Shown here piece after piece: positions 63,838 to 64,000 of a DNA stretch of 64,000 nucleotides. The stretch is from CAUZWH01 sp965224275. Lineage in GTDB: Bacteria; Pseudomonadota; Alphaproteobacteria; SHVV01. The stretch is taken from NCBI GenBank assembly GCA_965224275.1, contig CBDCYR010000011.1, positions 372,001 through 436,000 on the forward strand, read 5' to 3'. How positions within the stretch are numbered: the stretch's first letter is position 1; the number at the start of each line of letters is the position of its first letter. The translations under genes were made by a program, and so were the position numbers. Below the pieces are notes generated by a model. That model searched no databases. It was not told the DNA's origin and saw only the letters and a program-made list of their open reading frames with translations.

Positions 63838-64000
63838 TCAGCCACGGCCTGTTCGCAATAGCGTGTCCAGACCGACGAGACGCTGGACAAGTAGAAGTAA
63901 AATGATTGACGCAAAAATGATAATCGTCGACATCGCCAGCATTCCAGGATCGAAACTAAACGCCATGGAATAAAATATTTCTACTGGAAGCGTCGTGTAT
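63838..64000 (-). CDS. ABC transporter permease, C-terminal end (partial)
   Basis: The last 53 codons of an inner-membrane permease: YTTLPVEIFYSMAFSFDPGM, then a membrane helix (MLAMSTIIIFASIILLLLV) and the end LLRTGRG. The TTLPVEIYS-like segment is typical of PotB/PotC-type permeases. The remainder lies beyond the right edge. It is 46 bases upstream of the binding-protein gene in the same direction. Confidence 0.75.
   Translation of the reverse strand, partial: YTTLPVEIFYSMAFSFDPGMLAMSTIIIFASIILLLLVQRLVGLDTLLRTGRG

Noticed and set aside
1..64000. CRISPR arrays, rRNA or tRNA genes
   Set aside because: No regularly spaced short repeats, and no rRNA-like or tRNA cloverleaf sequence that I could identify by reading.

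Overview
The window looks like a chromosomal segment of an IS-rich alphaproteobacterium, probably Rhodospirillales-like. Most genes have high-GC codon use. The left end carries an ISC iron-sulfur operon whose HscB has an N-terminal zinc finger, and the catabolic genes are of proteobacterial CoA-thioester type. I saw no rRNA, tRNA or CRISPR array.

Layout. (1) 0-14.5 kb is ordinary chromosome: iscA-hscB-hscA-fdx-iscX on the + strand, a calcineurin-type phosphodiesterase, two tandem TfoX N-domain genes, then a long minus-strand catabolic run. That run, in order of transcription, is a DEAD-box helicase, a lone Lrp ligand domain, an SDR, an enoyl-CoA hydratase, an acyl-CoA dehydrogenase, an aminobenzoate/benzoate-type CoA ligase, and paaF, paaG and paaJ homologues. 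Together they resemble a beta-oxidation-like lower route for an aromatic or alicyclic acid. (2) 14.5-36.9 kb is a mobile-element accumulation zone: IS5 (IS1031-like) inside a lipoprotein gene, an IS91-type element, an IS256 nested in an IS21, an ISNCY/IS1202-like element inside a TenA/PqqC-like gene, an IS1595 transposon carrying passenger genes, an IS630 remnant, a second IS91-type element and an integrase remnant. For five of these I can define both ends and the target duplication. (3) 36.9-43.9 kb holds a broken aminotransferase, an oxygenase stub, a small unexplained minus-strand operon (cupin-like, P-loop kinase-like, zinc-cysteine protein) and a TRAP transporter. (4) 44.1-46.1 kb is a translationally coupled DUF262 + HEPN gene pair, the best candidate defence-type module here. 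(5) 46.5-54 kb holds debris, a second IS21, a methyltransferase with an unrecognised C-terminal half and an AT-rich patch (YdeI-like gene with an internal stop, and a glutathione S-transferase). (6) 54.2-64 kb is again intact: class II aldolase, NDP-forming acyl-CoA synthetase, YciI protein, and an M24-fold protein whose metal-ligand spacing exactly matches the DMSP lyase DddP. After an IS110 come an AtzG-like/amidase pair and an ABC importer.

Gene decay is regional. Single-base frameshifts, truncations or a premature stop affect at least ten genes between 14.5 and 53.3 kb. I found none in the flanking core blocks. This suggests relaxed selection and IS proliferation, as in a host-associated or recently bottlenecked lineage. 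Several lesions sit in short homopolymers, so sequencing error must be excluded.
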